DNA from: an uncultured Nitrospira sp.
GTDB taxonomy: Bacteria > Nitrospirota > Nitrospiria > Nitrospirales > Nitrospiraceae
Assembly (NCBI GenBank): GCA_902500715.1
Contig: CABVRO010000030.1
Span: 1-32,510 of the forward strand
Reading direction: 5' to 3'
Length of the DNA stretch: 32,510 nucleotides
Both the position numbers and the translations under genes were made by a program. Positions 17,214 through 25,700 of the stretch are shown here, in pieces. The notes below the pieces were generated by a model. The model was not told the origin of the DNA and did no database searches. It saw nothing but the letters and a program-made list of their open reading frames with translations. Each line of letters starts with the position of its first letter. The first letter of the stretch is position 1.

Positions 17214-19904
17214 GTGCAACCCTTTCATCGGAAATCCCCGCTGTTCGAATACGGCTTTCCATTGTTGCTGACGGTCGGGATCTTTGTCCTGGATCTGTCG
17301 GCGCCTGCCGGGATTGACCTGTGGTTACTCTATGCGATTCCGATCGCTCTGACCGCAGCTTCCTCGTTCGGGCGAGCACCCCGTTATTGTATGGGGCTGG
17401 TGGCGTTGCTGGCGTTCATCGGCCCTCTTGCGTCCTCCGCCGGGTCTCTGCCGCGTTCCTCATGGCTCAATCGTCTGCTGGGTGTCGGGATCATGGGGGC
17501 CGTGGCTGCGCTGGTTGCCCGCCGTCGGTCTTCTTCTGCGAGCCCGGATGCGAGTCCAGGCCTGTCGTCCCAGGCGTTCACGACGGCGCGGGTAGAGCGG
17601 CAGCAACCGGAGGCAGGCGAGGTTTCGGACGCGGAAGCGCGGGCCCGGGCTGAAGCGGCGGTGGTCGGTGCGGTGGCCGGACAACGTCGTGCCGAAGCAG
17701 AACTGCATCAGGACAAACTTCGCTTCGAAGGCATCGTGCACTCGGCGATGGACGCGATCATTACCGTCGACGAAGCCCACAAGATCGTGCTGTTCAACCA
17801 GGCGGCCGAAAAGATGTTTCAGTGGGGCGCCGAGGAAGTGCTGGGGCGGCCGCTGGATCGACTGCTTCCCGAGCGTTTCCGTAGCACCCACCATGAGCAT
17901 ATCCGGGAGTTCGGCCGTTCCGGTATCACGACGCGCCAAATGGGCGCGTTGGGCATGGTGATGGGGATTCGGGCCAACGGAGAGGAATTCCCGATCGAAG
18001 CTGCGATCTCGCAGATCGGTGTGGAAGGGAGGCGGTATTATACCGTCATCCTTCGCGACATTACGGAACGCCGGCGGCTCGAGCAGGAATTAGCGGAACG
18101 CGAGGCCCTGTTGCGGGCGATTATTGAAACCGAGCCCGAATGTGTAAAGGTGCTCGATCTGGACGGCCACGTTCGAACCATCAACGCCGCAGGGCTGGCC
18201 ATGATCGAGGCAACGAGTAGTGCAGACATCGTCGGGCGAGATGTGTGCCACCTGGCCACGGCCGAGTGTCGGTCGGTCTACCGTGACCTGATCGGCAAGG
18301 CCGGGCGGGGGGAAGCGGGGCGACTGGAGTTTCAGATGGTCGGTCTCCGGGGAACGCCGCGGTGGCTGGATACGCATATGGTGCCGCTGCGATCGGCCGA
18401 CGGCACCATTACGGCGGTCCTGGGCGTGACTCGCGACATCACCGAGTGGAAGAAGGCTGAAACGCTCTTGCGCCAAAGCGAGGAGCGGTATCGACGGCTT
18501 TTGGCCGTATTGCCGGATGCCATCCTGGTCAATCGGGAGAACCGGATCATTTTTACTAACGAACAGGGGGTCCGGTTGTTCGGAGCCCGGTCGGGGAAGG
18601 AGCTGATCGGAAAGTCGCTGTACGAGCTGGCGCACCCCGACTATCACGACCTGATTCGTGAACGTATCCGGCATCTGCTGGGGTATGGCAATACGGTCCC
18701 TGAGCTGGAGGAGAAAATCGTCCGGTTGGACGGGGGCATTGTGGATGTGGCCGTGAGGGCGGCCCAGTTCCAGGACGCGGAGGGGGTCGGTATTCTTGTC
18801 GTCTTGCGGGATATATCGATGCGTAAAGCAGCCGAGCAGAAGTTGCGGGAGAGTGAAGAGCGGCTTCAAAGTTTATTGGGAGCGATGGAGGATGTGATCT
18901 GGTCGTCGTCGCTGGATTTGTCCAGGATGTTTTATGTCAGTCCGTCTGTGATGGACATCTATGGCCGCCCGTCCGACGCGTTTTTGGCCCGGCCCTCGTT
19001 ATGGCTGGAAGTCGTTCATCCCGACGATTGCGTGATTGCGGAACAGGCGCGACAGACCCTCTCGACAATGGGGGAGTTCGATGTGGAGTATCGCATCGTC
19101 AGGCTTGACGGCGACCTGCGCTGGCTGCACGACCGCGGACGGGTCATCAAGGATGCCGAAGGCCGTCCGTTGCGCATCGACGGCATTGCCAGCGACATCA
19201 CGGAGCGGAAGCGGCTGCAGGCGCAACTTCGTCGCACAGAGCGCGTGGCCGAACTGGGAACGGTGGCATCCGGCATGGCGCATGAAATCGGCACACCCAT
19301 GAACGTCATTCTGGGCCGGGCCGAATATCTGATGGAGCGCACGAAGGAGGAGCCGGTCAGGAAGGGGCTCCAAACCATCGTCAGTCAGGTCGAACGAATT
19401 ACGCGGGTGATGAATCAGTTGCTGGCGTTTGCCCGGCGACGTCCGGTCGAACACCGTGCCTTGGACTTGCGCCAGACCGTCGAGGACAACCTGGAAATTT
19501 TTCAGGAACGCCTGTCGCACAGCAACATCAGCGTGGAAACCTCGTTTGTCGACGCCTGCCCGTTGGTACATGCCGATGCCGATCAAATGAGCCAGGTTTT
19601 GATCAACCTGGTGATGAATGCGATCCATGCAATGCCCGGGGGAGGGGTTTTGAAGCTGGCACTGGCGCCGGACCGTGGCATGGTCCGGTTGACGGTGGCG
19701 GATACCGGGCACGGGATGCCCCGCGACGTGATTGCCAAGGTGTTCGACCCGTTTTTCACCACCAAAGAGTTCGGAAAGGGGACCGGCTTAGGGTTGACGG
19801 TGGTGAAGGGCATCATTGAGGAACACAGCGGAACGATTGAGGTGGAGAGCGAGCCTGGGCGGGGAACGACCTTCACCATTTGCCTGCCGATAGACAAGAG
19901 CTGA
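17214..19904 (+). CDS. Membrane histidine kinase with four PAS domains
   Basis: This 896-residue protein starts at GTG, with GGGAG 8 nt upstream. The N-terminus has about three membrane helices (LLLTVGIFVLDL, LWLLYAIPIALTAAS, and the 60-105 region). A coiled segment leads to four PAS units at about residues 175-290, 295-415, 420-545 and 550-680, each ending in a D-I-T/S-x-x-K/R type C-terminus. The kinase core has the H box MAHEIGTPMN (His690), the N box NLVMNAIHAM, the G1 box DTGHGM, the F box FDPFFTTK and the G2 box GTGLGLTVVKG. No receiver is attached. It very probably phosphorylates the NtrC-type regulator encoded just upstream, and perhaps the single receiver downstream. The signal sensed is unknown, and no heme or flavin residue set is evident by eye. 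Confidence 0.93.
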   Translation: MQPFHRKSPLFEYGFPLLLTVGIFVLDLSAPAGIDLWLLYAIPIALTAASSFGRAPRYCMGLVALLAFIGPLASSAGSLPRSSWLNRLLGVGIMGAVAALVARRRSSSASPDASPGLSSQAFTTARVERQQPEAGEVSDAEARARAEAAVVGAVAGQRRAEAELHQDKLRFEGIVHSAMDAIITVDEAHKIVLFNQAAEKMFQWGAEEVLGRPLDRLLPERFRSTHHEHIREFGRSGITTRQMGALGMVMGIRANGEEFPIEAAISQIGVEGRRYYTVILRDITERRRLEQELAEREALLRAIIETEPECVKVLDLDGHVRTINAAGLAMIEATSSADIVGRDVCHLATAECRSVYRDLIGKAGRGEAGRLEFQMVGLRGTPRWLDTHMVPLRSADGTITAVLGVTRDITEWKKAETLLRQSEERYRRLLAVLPDAILVNRENRIIFTNEQGVRLFGARSGKELIGKSLYELAHPDYHDLIRERIRHLLGYGNTVPELEEKIVRLDGGIVDVAVRAAQFQDAEGVGILVVLRDISMRKAAEQKLRESEERLQSLLGAMEDVIWSSSLDLSRMFYVSPSVMDIYGRPSDAFLARPSLWLEVVHPDDCVIAEQARQTLSTMGEFDVEYRIVRLDGDLRWLHDRGRVIKDAEGRPLRIDGIASDITERKRLQAQLRRTERVAELGTVASGMAHEIGTPMNVILGRAEYLMERTKEEPVRKGLQTIVSQVERITRVMNQLLAFARRRPVEHRALDLRQTVEDNLEIFQERLSHSNISVETSFVDACPLVHADADQMSQVLINLVMNAIHAMPGGGVLKLALAPDRGMVRLTVADTGHGMPRDVIAKVFDPFFTTKEFGKGTGLGLTVVKGIIEEHSGTIEVESEPGRGTTFTICLPIDKS

Positions 19905-20142
19905 TCGCGTATTGCCTGGAGCTTCTGGCTGGGATTGAACAGGTTTTGGACTGGTCGGACTCTTGTCTTCCCTTGTGCCATACGCTCCGCTCGTCCCGTT
20001 GTGGCGCTTCGGGGCAGAACAGGTGAACGGATGGGGTCTTTCTCGCCAGCGCCGCCTTGCCTCACTCCCTGTCTGGATAAGCATTCAGGTCGAGTTCTCG
20101 ATCAAATGCAATCGGTTGCGCTATTCGGTGGCCCCTCGGCAG

Positions 20143-20157
20143 TGGCACGTGGTTTGC
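20143..20157 (+). promoter_or_regulatory. Sigma-54 promoter (-24/-12) for the receiver gene
   Basis: TGGCACGTGGTTTGC matches the sigma-54 consensus TGGCACG-N4-TTGC at every conserved base. The GG (20144-20145) and GC (20156-20157) are separated by exactly 10 bp. The expected start is near 20169, 31 nt before the GTG of the receiver gene, which has GGAGGG as its ribosome site. The rest of the 295-bp gap (19905-20199) shows no gene and no clear activator-site palindrome. Confidence 0.8.
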
Positions 20158-20199
20158 GTTTGCTCGTCGCCATGGGTATCTGTGCGGTAGGAGGGCAAC

Positions 20200-20604
20200 G
20201 TGGAAGGTCGATCGCCGGCCGTGTTACTGGTGGTGGAAGACGATAAGGATATGCGCAGTTTGCTCTGCGATGAGTTGTGGGGAGAGGGGTATCAATTGCG
20301 CGAGGCCAGCAACGGGGACGAGGGATTGGCTGCGGTCATGCGAGCGGCTCCCGATCTGATCGTGACCGACTTGAAAATGCCGGCCGGCGGTTTCGACTAT
20401 GTGCATCGATTGAGACTCTGTGTGCCCGGTTGTCCGATTATCGTCATGACTGCCTTTGGAGACGCCCAGACCAAGGACGAGGCAATGAAAAACGGGGCAA
20501 CGGCCTACTTCGACAAGCCGGTCAGGCTGTCGGAACTGAAGGCGACGGTTAAGCAACTCCTGCAACATTCAGGCGGCCGGTCCAAGGAGGGACTGCTGTA
20601 CTGA
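20200..20604 (+). CDS. Single-domain response regulator (CheY-like receiver)
   Basis: This 134-residue protein is a receiver domain with almost nothing else. It has the acidic pocket VEDDKD, phospho-acceptor Asp57 in VTDLKMP, the conserved Thr in VMTAFGD and Lys106 in FDKPV, so it should be phosphorylatable. It resembles the receiver of the upstream NtrC-type regulator (shared KDMRSLLCDEL-like start) and may descend from it. It starts at GTG behind GGAGGG and lies under a near-perfect sigma-54 promoter. With no output domain it may shuttle phosphate or bind a partner such as the next gene's product. The gap to that gene is 141 bp. Confidence 0.88.
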   Translation: MEGRSPAVLLVVEDDKDMRSLLCDELWGEGYQLREASNGDEGLAAVMRAAPDLIVTDLKMPAGGFDYVHRLRLCVPGCPIIVMTAFGDAQTKDEAMKNGATAYFDKPVRLSELKATVKQLLQHSGGRSKEGLLY

Positions 20605-20687
20605 ACAGTGGCGGTGGATACGCGTGTTCGCGAGGGCTTCCCCAAGGGGGGAGGGTTGTCTTCGTGGTTGAGGGCGTAGTACAAGTA

Positions 20688-20712
20688 GGGCCTCTACCGT
20701 GTAGAAAGGCCC
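20688..20712 (+). other. Hairpin in the leader of the second sigma-54 activator gene
   Basis: GGGCCTCTAC and GTAGAAAGGCCC can pair over ten base pairs with a two-A bulge and a 3-nt loop. No T-run follows, so it is not a typical terminator. It lies ~20 nt before the ribosome-binding site of the activator gene at 20746 and could modulate translation or stabilise mRNA. Confidence 0.45.
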
Positions 20713-20745
20713 CGCGTGGTTCCCACAGAAACGAGGAGTGATGAG

Positions 20746-22149
20746 ATGGCCGGATCTCACTCACAGGTAACGCCCACGTCACCCTTCACCGATCCGATTC
20801 TGGCCGCTCGTCTGGAGGCTCTGAAGCAATTGGCTGAGGGGCTGACCGATCGTGTCGCTGTGATGGATCGGGACCTCAACGTGGTCTATGCAAACGAGGC
20901 AGCCTGGGGGGAGTCAGGGAAGCCGCCTGAGGGAACCAAGGTGGCTAAGTGTTATCAATCGTTCGTTCGAATGAAAGATCCATGCGGGGCCTGTCCTGCC
21001 GAGACTGTCTTTGCGACGGGTGAAGTGCTGACCGTTTCCTGTACGACGTCTGGAAATGGGACCGCTTGTGGTATGCGTCAGGCCTTCCCGCTCGTCTCGT
21101 CGACAGGAGAAGTGGCCTCGATCCTCGTTCTCTTTCACAAGCGATCTGAGGGGTTCGGTATTCCAGCGTCACTGTCGCAGCAAAGACTCGGCCGATCGAG
21201 TCCGGAACGGACCGAATCGAGACTGGGCGATCTGGTTGGCGCGAGTCCGGCCATGAATCAGCTGTTTGAAATGATCCGGTTGGTGGCCGACAGTTCGGCA
21301 ACGGTGTTGATCCAGGGTGAAAGCGGCACGGGAAAGGAACTCGTGGCGCGAACTATTCACCAGAAGAGTTACCGTCGCGACAAGCCTTTTGTGGTGATCG
21401 ATTGCGGGGCACTCCCGGAAACGTTACTGGAGAGTGAGCTGTTCGGTCATGTCAAAGGCGCCTTTACCGGAGCAGCCGGGTCGAAGCCCGGGCTGTTTGA
21501 AGAGGCGGACGGCGGCACGATCTTCCTGGATGAGATTGCCGATACCTCTCCGACCTTTCAGGCCAAACTTCTTCGAGTCTTACAAGAAGGCGAGATCAAG
21601 CGAGTCGGCGGGACGCAACCGGTCAAGGTCGATGTCCGTGTCATTTCTGCTACCAATAAGGATCTGACCGATCTGGTCAAGGCGAAGGCGTTTCGTCAGG
21701 ACCTCTACTATCGGCTGGCCGTATTACCCGTTCATTTGCCGCCGTTACGTGACCGGAGAATGGACATTCCCCTGCTGGTCGAAAAATTTATTGCCGATTC
21801 CTGCCAGCGGCATCGGCAGGACTTGCGCCAGGTGAGCGAAGAGGCCATGTGTGCCTTGACCGCTGCGCCTTGGCCTGGGAATGTTCGTGAGCTGCAGCAT
21901 TATATCGAGCGAGCCGTGGTAACCACGACCCATATGGAGCTGACCTGTGCGGATCTGGTCGAACTGGGGAGTCACCCTCAGGAGACCGACCTCAGGACGA
22001 TCGGCCGGGGCGCGGCGCGACAGGCCGAGCGGGCTCGTATTCTTCAAGCGTTGCAGCAAACCTCCGGCAATAGGGTGCAAGCTGCCCGTGTGCTCAAAAT
22101 CAGCCGAGCCAGTCTCTACAACAAGCTGCACGAATTCGGCATTCAGTAG
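20746..22149 (+). CDS. Sigma-54 transcriptional activator with a cysteine-rich PAS sensor
   Basis: The start is ATG 20746 behind GAGGAG; a GTG at 20716 in frame lacks such a site. Residues ~15-130 are a PAS-like sensor ([21 protein letters not shown]) with five cysteines: Cys69, Cys80, Cys83 (C-x10-C-x2-C), Cys99 and Cys108. Residues ~160-390 are the AAA+ domain with Walker A GESGTGKE, an intact GAFTGA loop, the Walker B region GTIFLDEI and RQDLYYRL. The C-terminus is a Fis-type helix-turn-helix ([20 protein letters not shown]). There is no receiver, so activity should be set by the PAS signal, possibly metal or redox at the cysteines. It lies directly upstream of a sigma-54 promoter with paired dyads in front of the multicopper oxidase gene, its likely target. 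Confidence 0.92.
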   Translation: MAGSHSQVTPTSPFTDPILAARLEALKQLAEGLTDRVAVMDRDLNVVYANEAAWGESGKPPEGTKVAKCYQSFVRMKDPCGACPAETVFATGEVLTVSCTTSGNGTACGMRQAFPLVSSTGEVASILVLFHKRSEGFGIPASLSQQRLGRSSPERTESRLGDLVGASPAMNQLFEMIRLVADSSATVLIQGESGTGKELVARTIHQKSYRRDKPFVVIDCGALPETLLESELFGHVKGAFTGAAGSKPGLFEEADGGTIFLDEIADTSPTFQAKLLRVLQEGEIKRVGGTQPVKVDVRVISATNKDLTDLVKAKAFRQDLYYRLAVLPVHLPPLRDRRMDIPLLVEKFIADSCQRHRQDLRQVSEEAMCALTAAPWPGNVRELQHYIERAVVTTTHMELTCADLVELGSHPQETDLRTIGRGAARQAERARILQALQQTSGNRVQAARVLKISRASLYNKLHEFGIQ

Positions 22150-22292
22150 CCCAGACAAGAGAGCCTGGTTTCAGTCCCTTACCTGCCCCTGTATCCATTC
22201 AATTCCTCTTCAGAATCAGTCCGATGGCTCTTCCTTTCGCAACTGCTGAGCGACAAGGCTGTCCCGTATTGCCCCAAAATCCACGATTTTGA

Positions 22293-22310
22293 TGTCCAGC
22301 AATTTGGACA
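22293..22310. promoter_or_regulatory. Upstream activator site 1 (perfect dyad)
   Basis: TGTCCAGCAATTTGGACA is a perfect 6-bp inverted repeat with a 6-bp spacer, of the size usual for NtrC-type activator sites. Its centre is about 196 bp upstream of the predicted sigma-54 start at 22498. The surrounding 22270-22460 stretch is AT-rich compared with the genes and contains no supported coding region. Confidence 0.6.
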
Positions 22311-22357
22311 TTCTAAGTAATTGTATTTTAAGTGTTCATTGCGGCATCGAAGTGTGT

Positions 22358-22375
22358 TGTCTAATCGTCTGGAAA
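22358..22375. promoter_or_regulatory. Upstream activator site 2 (imperfect copy of site 1)
   Basis: TGTCTAATCGTCTGGAAA repeats the half-sites and the 6-bp spacing of site 1 (10 of 12 half-site bases identical). It starts 65 bp downstream, about six helical turns, so both sites would face the same side of DNA. Its centre is about 131 bp before the predicted start. Confidence 0.5.
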
Positions 22376-22470
22376 ACTGTGGCATTTCACGCCGGTTCAA
22401 AATTTCCTAAACGACTCTCTAAAGCCTTAAAAATGCAGAATATTTTAATCCAGCTAGGAGTGCCACTAGT

Positions 22471-22486
22471 GGGGCACATCAATTGC
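22471..22486 (+). promoter_or_regulatory. Sigma-54 promoter (-24/-12) for the multicopper oxidase gene
   Basis: GGGGCACATCAATTGC contains GGCAC, 5 bp, then TTGC; GG (22473-22474) and GC (22485-22486) are 10 bp apart as sigma-54 requires. Only the T before GGCAC deviates from consensus. The 10-bp palindrome CCACTAGTGG (22463-22472) abuts the -24 box and could bind another factor. The expected start is near 22498. Confidence 0.7.
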
Positions 22487-22497
22487 GAAGTGTGGCA

Positions 22498-22725
22498 ATG
22501 CTGGTGAAGGTGCGGGTGATTAGGACCGGCCTCCGAATGACCTGCTCCCTCGAACTTTGAGGACATCCTTCACCAGCCCTTTTTCCTTTTGGGAGCGTTT
22601 CGTGGAGGGAAAAAGGAGAGGCCGGAGGAGCCGGGGTCCTGCCTGACGGAGGCCGGTCACACGACCACGTTTTTTAACCACTCCCGCGGAAGGGCGCGGG
22701 AATTATTAAGGAGGGAGGCCGACAT
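22498..22725 (+). promoter_or_regulatory. Structured 5' leader of the multicopper oxidase mRNA
   Basis: Four perfect inverted repeats lie here. (A) 22501-22510 pairs with 22567-22576 (10 bp) and is followed by a T-rich stretch, CCCTTTTTCCTTTT. (B) 22524-22535 pairs with 22647-22658 (12 bp). (C) 22578-22586 pairs with 22608-22616 (9 bp). (D) 22682-22688 pairs with 22695-22701 (7 bp) just before the ribosome site GGAGGGAGG. The left arm of B can also pair partly with 22618-22625. A and B cross, so they form a pseudoknot or exclude each other, as expected of a switchable leader. No known riboswitch class was recognised. Confidence 0.5.
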
Positions 22726-25700
22726 ATGAGGTCTTCAGTGCATGTGTCAAAACGCAGGCGCATCAGTCGCAAGGCGATGCGTAGCCTGCAGGCGGCGCTG
22801 CTATCGGGCAGCTTGCTCGCGGCGCCGTGGGTGTTTGCGGCGGGGCCGGGTGACCGGTCGCATGAGGGACATGCGACCCCAGTTGCCATGCCGGGTTGGA
22901 CTCAGACCCTGAAGGGTCAGACCGTGGTGGAGAACGCCATGGAGGGTCGTGCCGGGAATGCAGAGAAGATGGAGATGCAGCACCATCGCTTGATGGAGAA
23001 GTTGGAGCAGCAGGCGCAGTCGGATGCGAAGGCGCAGCAGACCTCCGGTGCATTCAACGAAATGTCGATGATGCACCAGTATATGGGGCAGGACGGGAGC
23101 AGCTTCCTGTTGGCGTCCGATTCGTCGAAGGGCGAACCGGTGATGACGTCAGGGGGGAAATGTCCCGCCAACGCGCCGGTCAAGAAGTATGACGTGTCGA
23201 TGATCAACATCGAAATCAGCTTGAACCGGTGGCTCGACTTCTATCCCGGGTACATGTATGTCCATACCGGGGATCTCGATAAGGTCCGTGCGGAAGAAGC
23301 CAAGAACAAAGAGGCGCGCGAGAAGGAAGGCTTCGATCCCGGTGCGGTGACGACCGGAAACCAGGGCGATGCCATTCAGCCGCTGGTGCTTCGTGCCAAC
23401 CAGGGCGACTGCGTCAAGATGACGCTGCGCAATCAGATGGAGGGCGAGGACGGCAGCTTGGTGATCCAGGCCTCCAGCATGATTGTGAGCGCCACGGGCA
23501 AGCCTGCCACGACGACCAACCCGGATACGGTGGTGTCGCCGGGTAAGACGCAGGAGTTCGAATGGTACATCCATCCGCACATGCAGGAAGGTGTGCGGCA
23601 GTTCCACTCCTGGAGCCATGATCGCGAGTTGACGGTGCTGGGCCTCTTCGGCGCTTTCATCGTCGAACCGAAGGGCTCCAAGTACCTCGATCCGCTCGGC
23701 ACGGGCGCCGCGCCCGATACGGCCAGCGGATGGCAGGTCATGATCGACAACGGATCGGGACCGGACTTCCGCGAGTTCGTGCTGTTCTATCACGAGATCG
23801 GGGACGAAGCGTTCCGTCCGCTGAACAAGAAGGGTGACTTCTTGCCGCAGCGCGATCCGCTGACCGATGCCTACCGCCCGGGTGGCCGCGCGATCAACTA
23901 TCGCAGCGAGCCGTTCGGTATCGACCAGATGCATTTGCAACATGAATATTTCGGGTTCGAGGATGAATCGCTGGCCTACAGCGCCTACACCTTCGGCGAC
24001 CCACCCACCACTGTCGCTCGCGGTTACCTCGGTGACCCGGTCAAGTGGCGTCTGGTGCATGGTGGATCCGAAGTATTTCACTCCCACCATCCGCACAGCG
24101 GAACGATCCGCTGGCAGCGGAGCCCGGGCACAGAGTTGAACACCCTCTGGGCGGCGGGACAGGATGGTCCGGTGAAGTATCCCGTCGTCCGAACGAAATC
24201 CGATCGGGTGGACGTGGAAGTCGTGGGTCCGTCCGAAGCGCTCGACCTGGAACCGGAATGCGGCGGCGGTGGCTGTCAGCACCTGGCCGGCGAATTCCTC
24301 TATCACTGCCACGTCGCGCACCACTATGTGGCGGGCATGTGGGGGTACGGCCGGTTCTACAATACGTTGCAGGTCGGCAATGCGCACACCGACACGATGC
24401 CGGATATGCGCGAATTGCCCGATCGGTTGGGCCGCATGAAGCAGGGTGTCTCGTCCGATAAGTTGATCGGCTCGACCGTCGACTGGTTCGGCAAGACCTT
24501 CAAGATCGTCGACAAGAGCCAGAAGACGAACTGGAAGTCCGATCCTGTGATCGTGAACATCAAGGATTGGGTCGAGATGTTCGTCCCGGCCCAGGGTCAA
24601 CCGGGCCACACCAACGATGAGAAGGGCCAGATCATGGCCTACGATTCGACGGTGTGGGACTGGAAGTGGGACGGCAACATCGCCCGCGGCGAGCGGGAGA
24701 GCACCGCTCCGAATCCGAAGTATGCGTGGGCTGCGAAGTGGGATGACAGCACCAGACCGGCGATCCTGTTCGATCCGACGACAGGGAAAATGGCCTGGCC
24801 GTTGTTCAAGCCGCACTTCGGCAAGCGCGTGCCGTTCTCGGCGAACCACAGCGGTGCGCCATGGTTGGAGCCGATTCACCAGGATGCCAACGGTGAGCGG
24901 ACCTCCGAACCGGCCATGCCGGGCGAACAGGGCCGTTGGAGCCTGTGCCCTGACAACGCCAATCGCAAGCATTACAATATCCACTTTGTCCGCATGCCGA
25001 TCACCCTGGCCAAAAAGCAGGGGAAAGAGCCGGCCATGGTGGACAAGGACGGTCTGATCTACGTGCTTCACGAAGAAGAGCGTTTGACCAGGGCCAATGA
25101 CGATCTCAAACTGCCCGCCGTCATCCGTGCCAACGTGTATGACTGCGTGGACCTGTTGTTGACCAGCGAATGGGACGACGACGATTACACGAACTTCCAG
25201 TCGTCCAAGATCAACATCCATCCTCACTTCTTCCAGTTCGACACCGGGAATTCGGACGGTGTGATCTCTGGAATGGAGTATGAGATGTCGGTTCGGCCGT
25301 TCACCATGTGGGGAAAGAAAACCAAGCATGGTTTGCCGGCACCGATGGTCGCGAAGCTCGCCGGCGAAGCCAAAGCGGGGGCGACATCCATTAAGTTCCA
25401 AATGGCTCCAGGCGCCTCGCCGTTCCACGTCAACACCGAGTTGATGGTCGGCATGGATTGCTTGGAGAAGGGCAACGATCCGGCGGCGTCACTGCCGCGG
25501 GATAAGAGCTGCCAGGAAGTGGCACGTGTGAAGGAGATCAAAGGCGATGTCATCACGTTCTTCAAGCCGCTGAAGCACAATCACCCGGCGGGCGATCTCG
25601 TGTCGCCGGAGTTCGTGCGGTATCGGTGGTGGGTGGACGTGGACATGGGAACGGTGTTCTGGCATGACCACGCGTTCGGCGCGACGACCTGGCCCCATGG

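Noticed and set aside
19905..20142. A second pair of TGTCCA-N6-TGGACA sites upstream of the receiver gene's sigma-54 promoter
   Set aside because: I looked for the dyad with its 6-bp spacer and found only single half-site resemblances (for example TGGACT).
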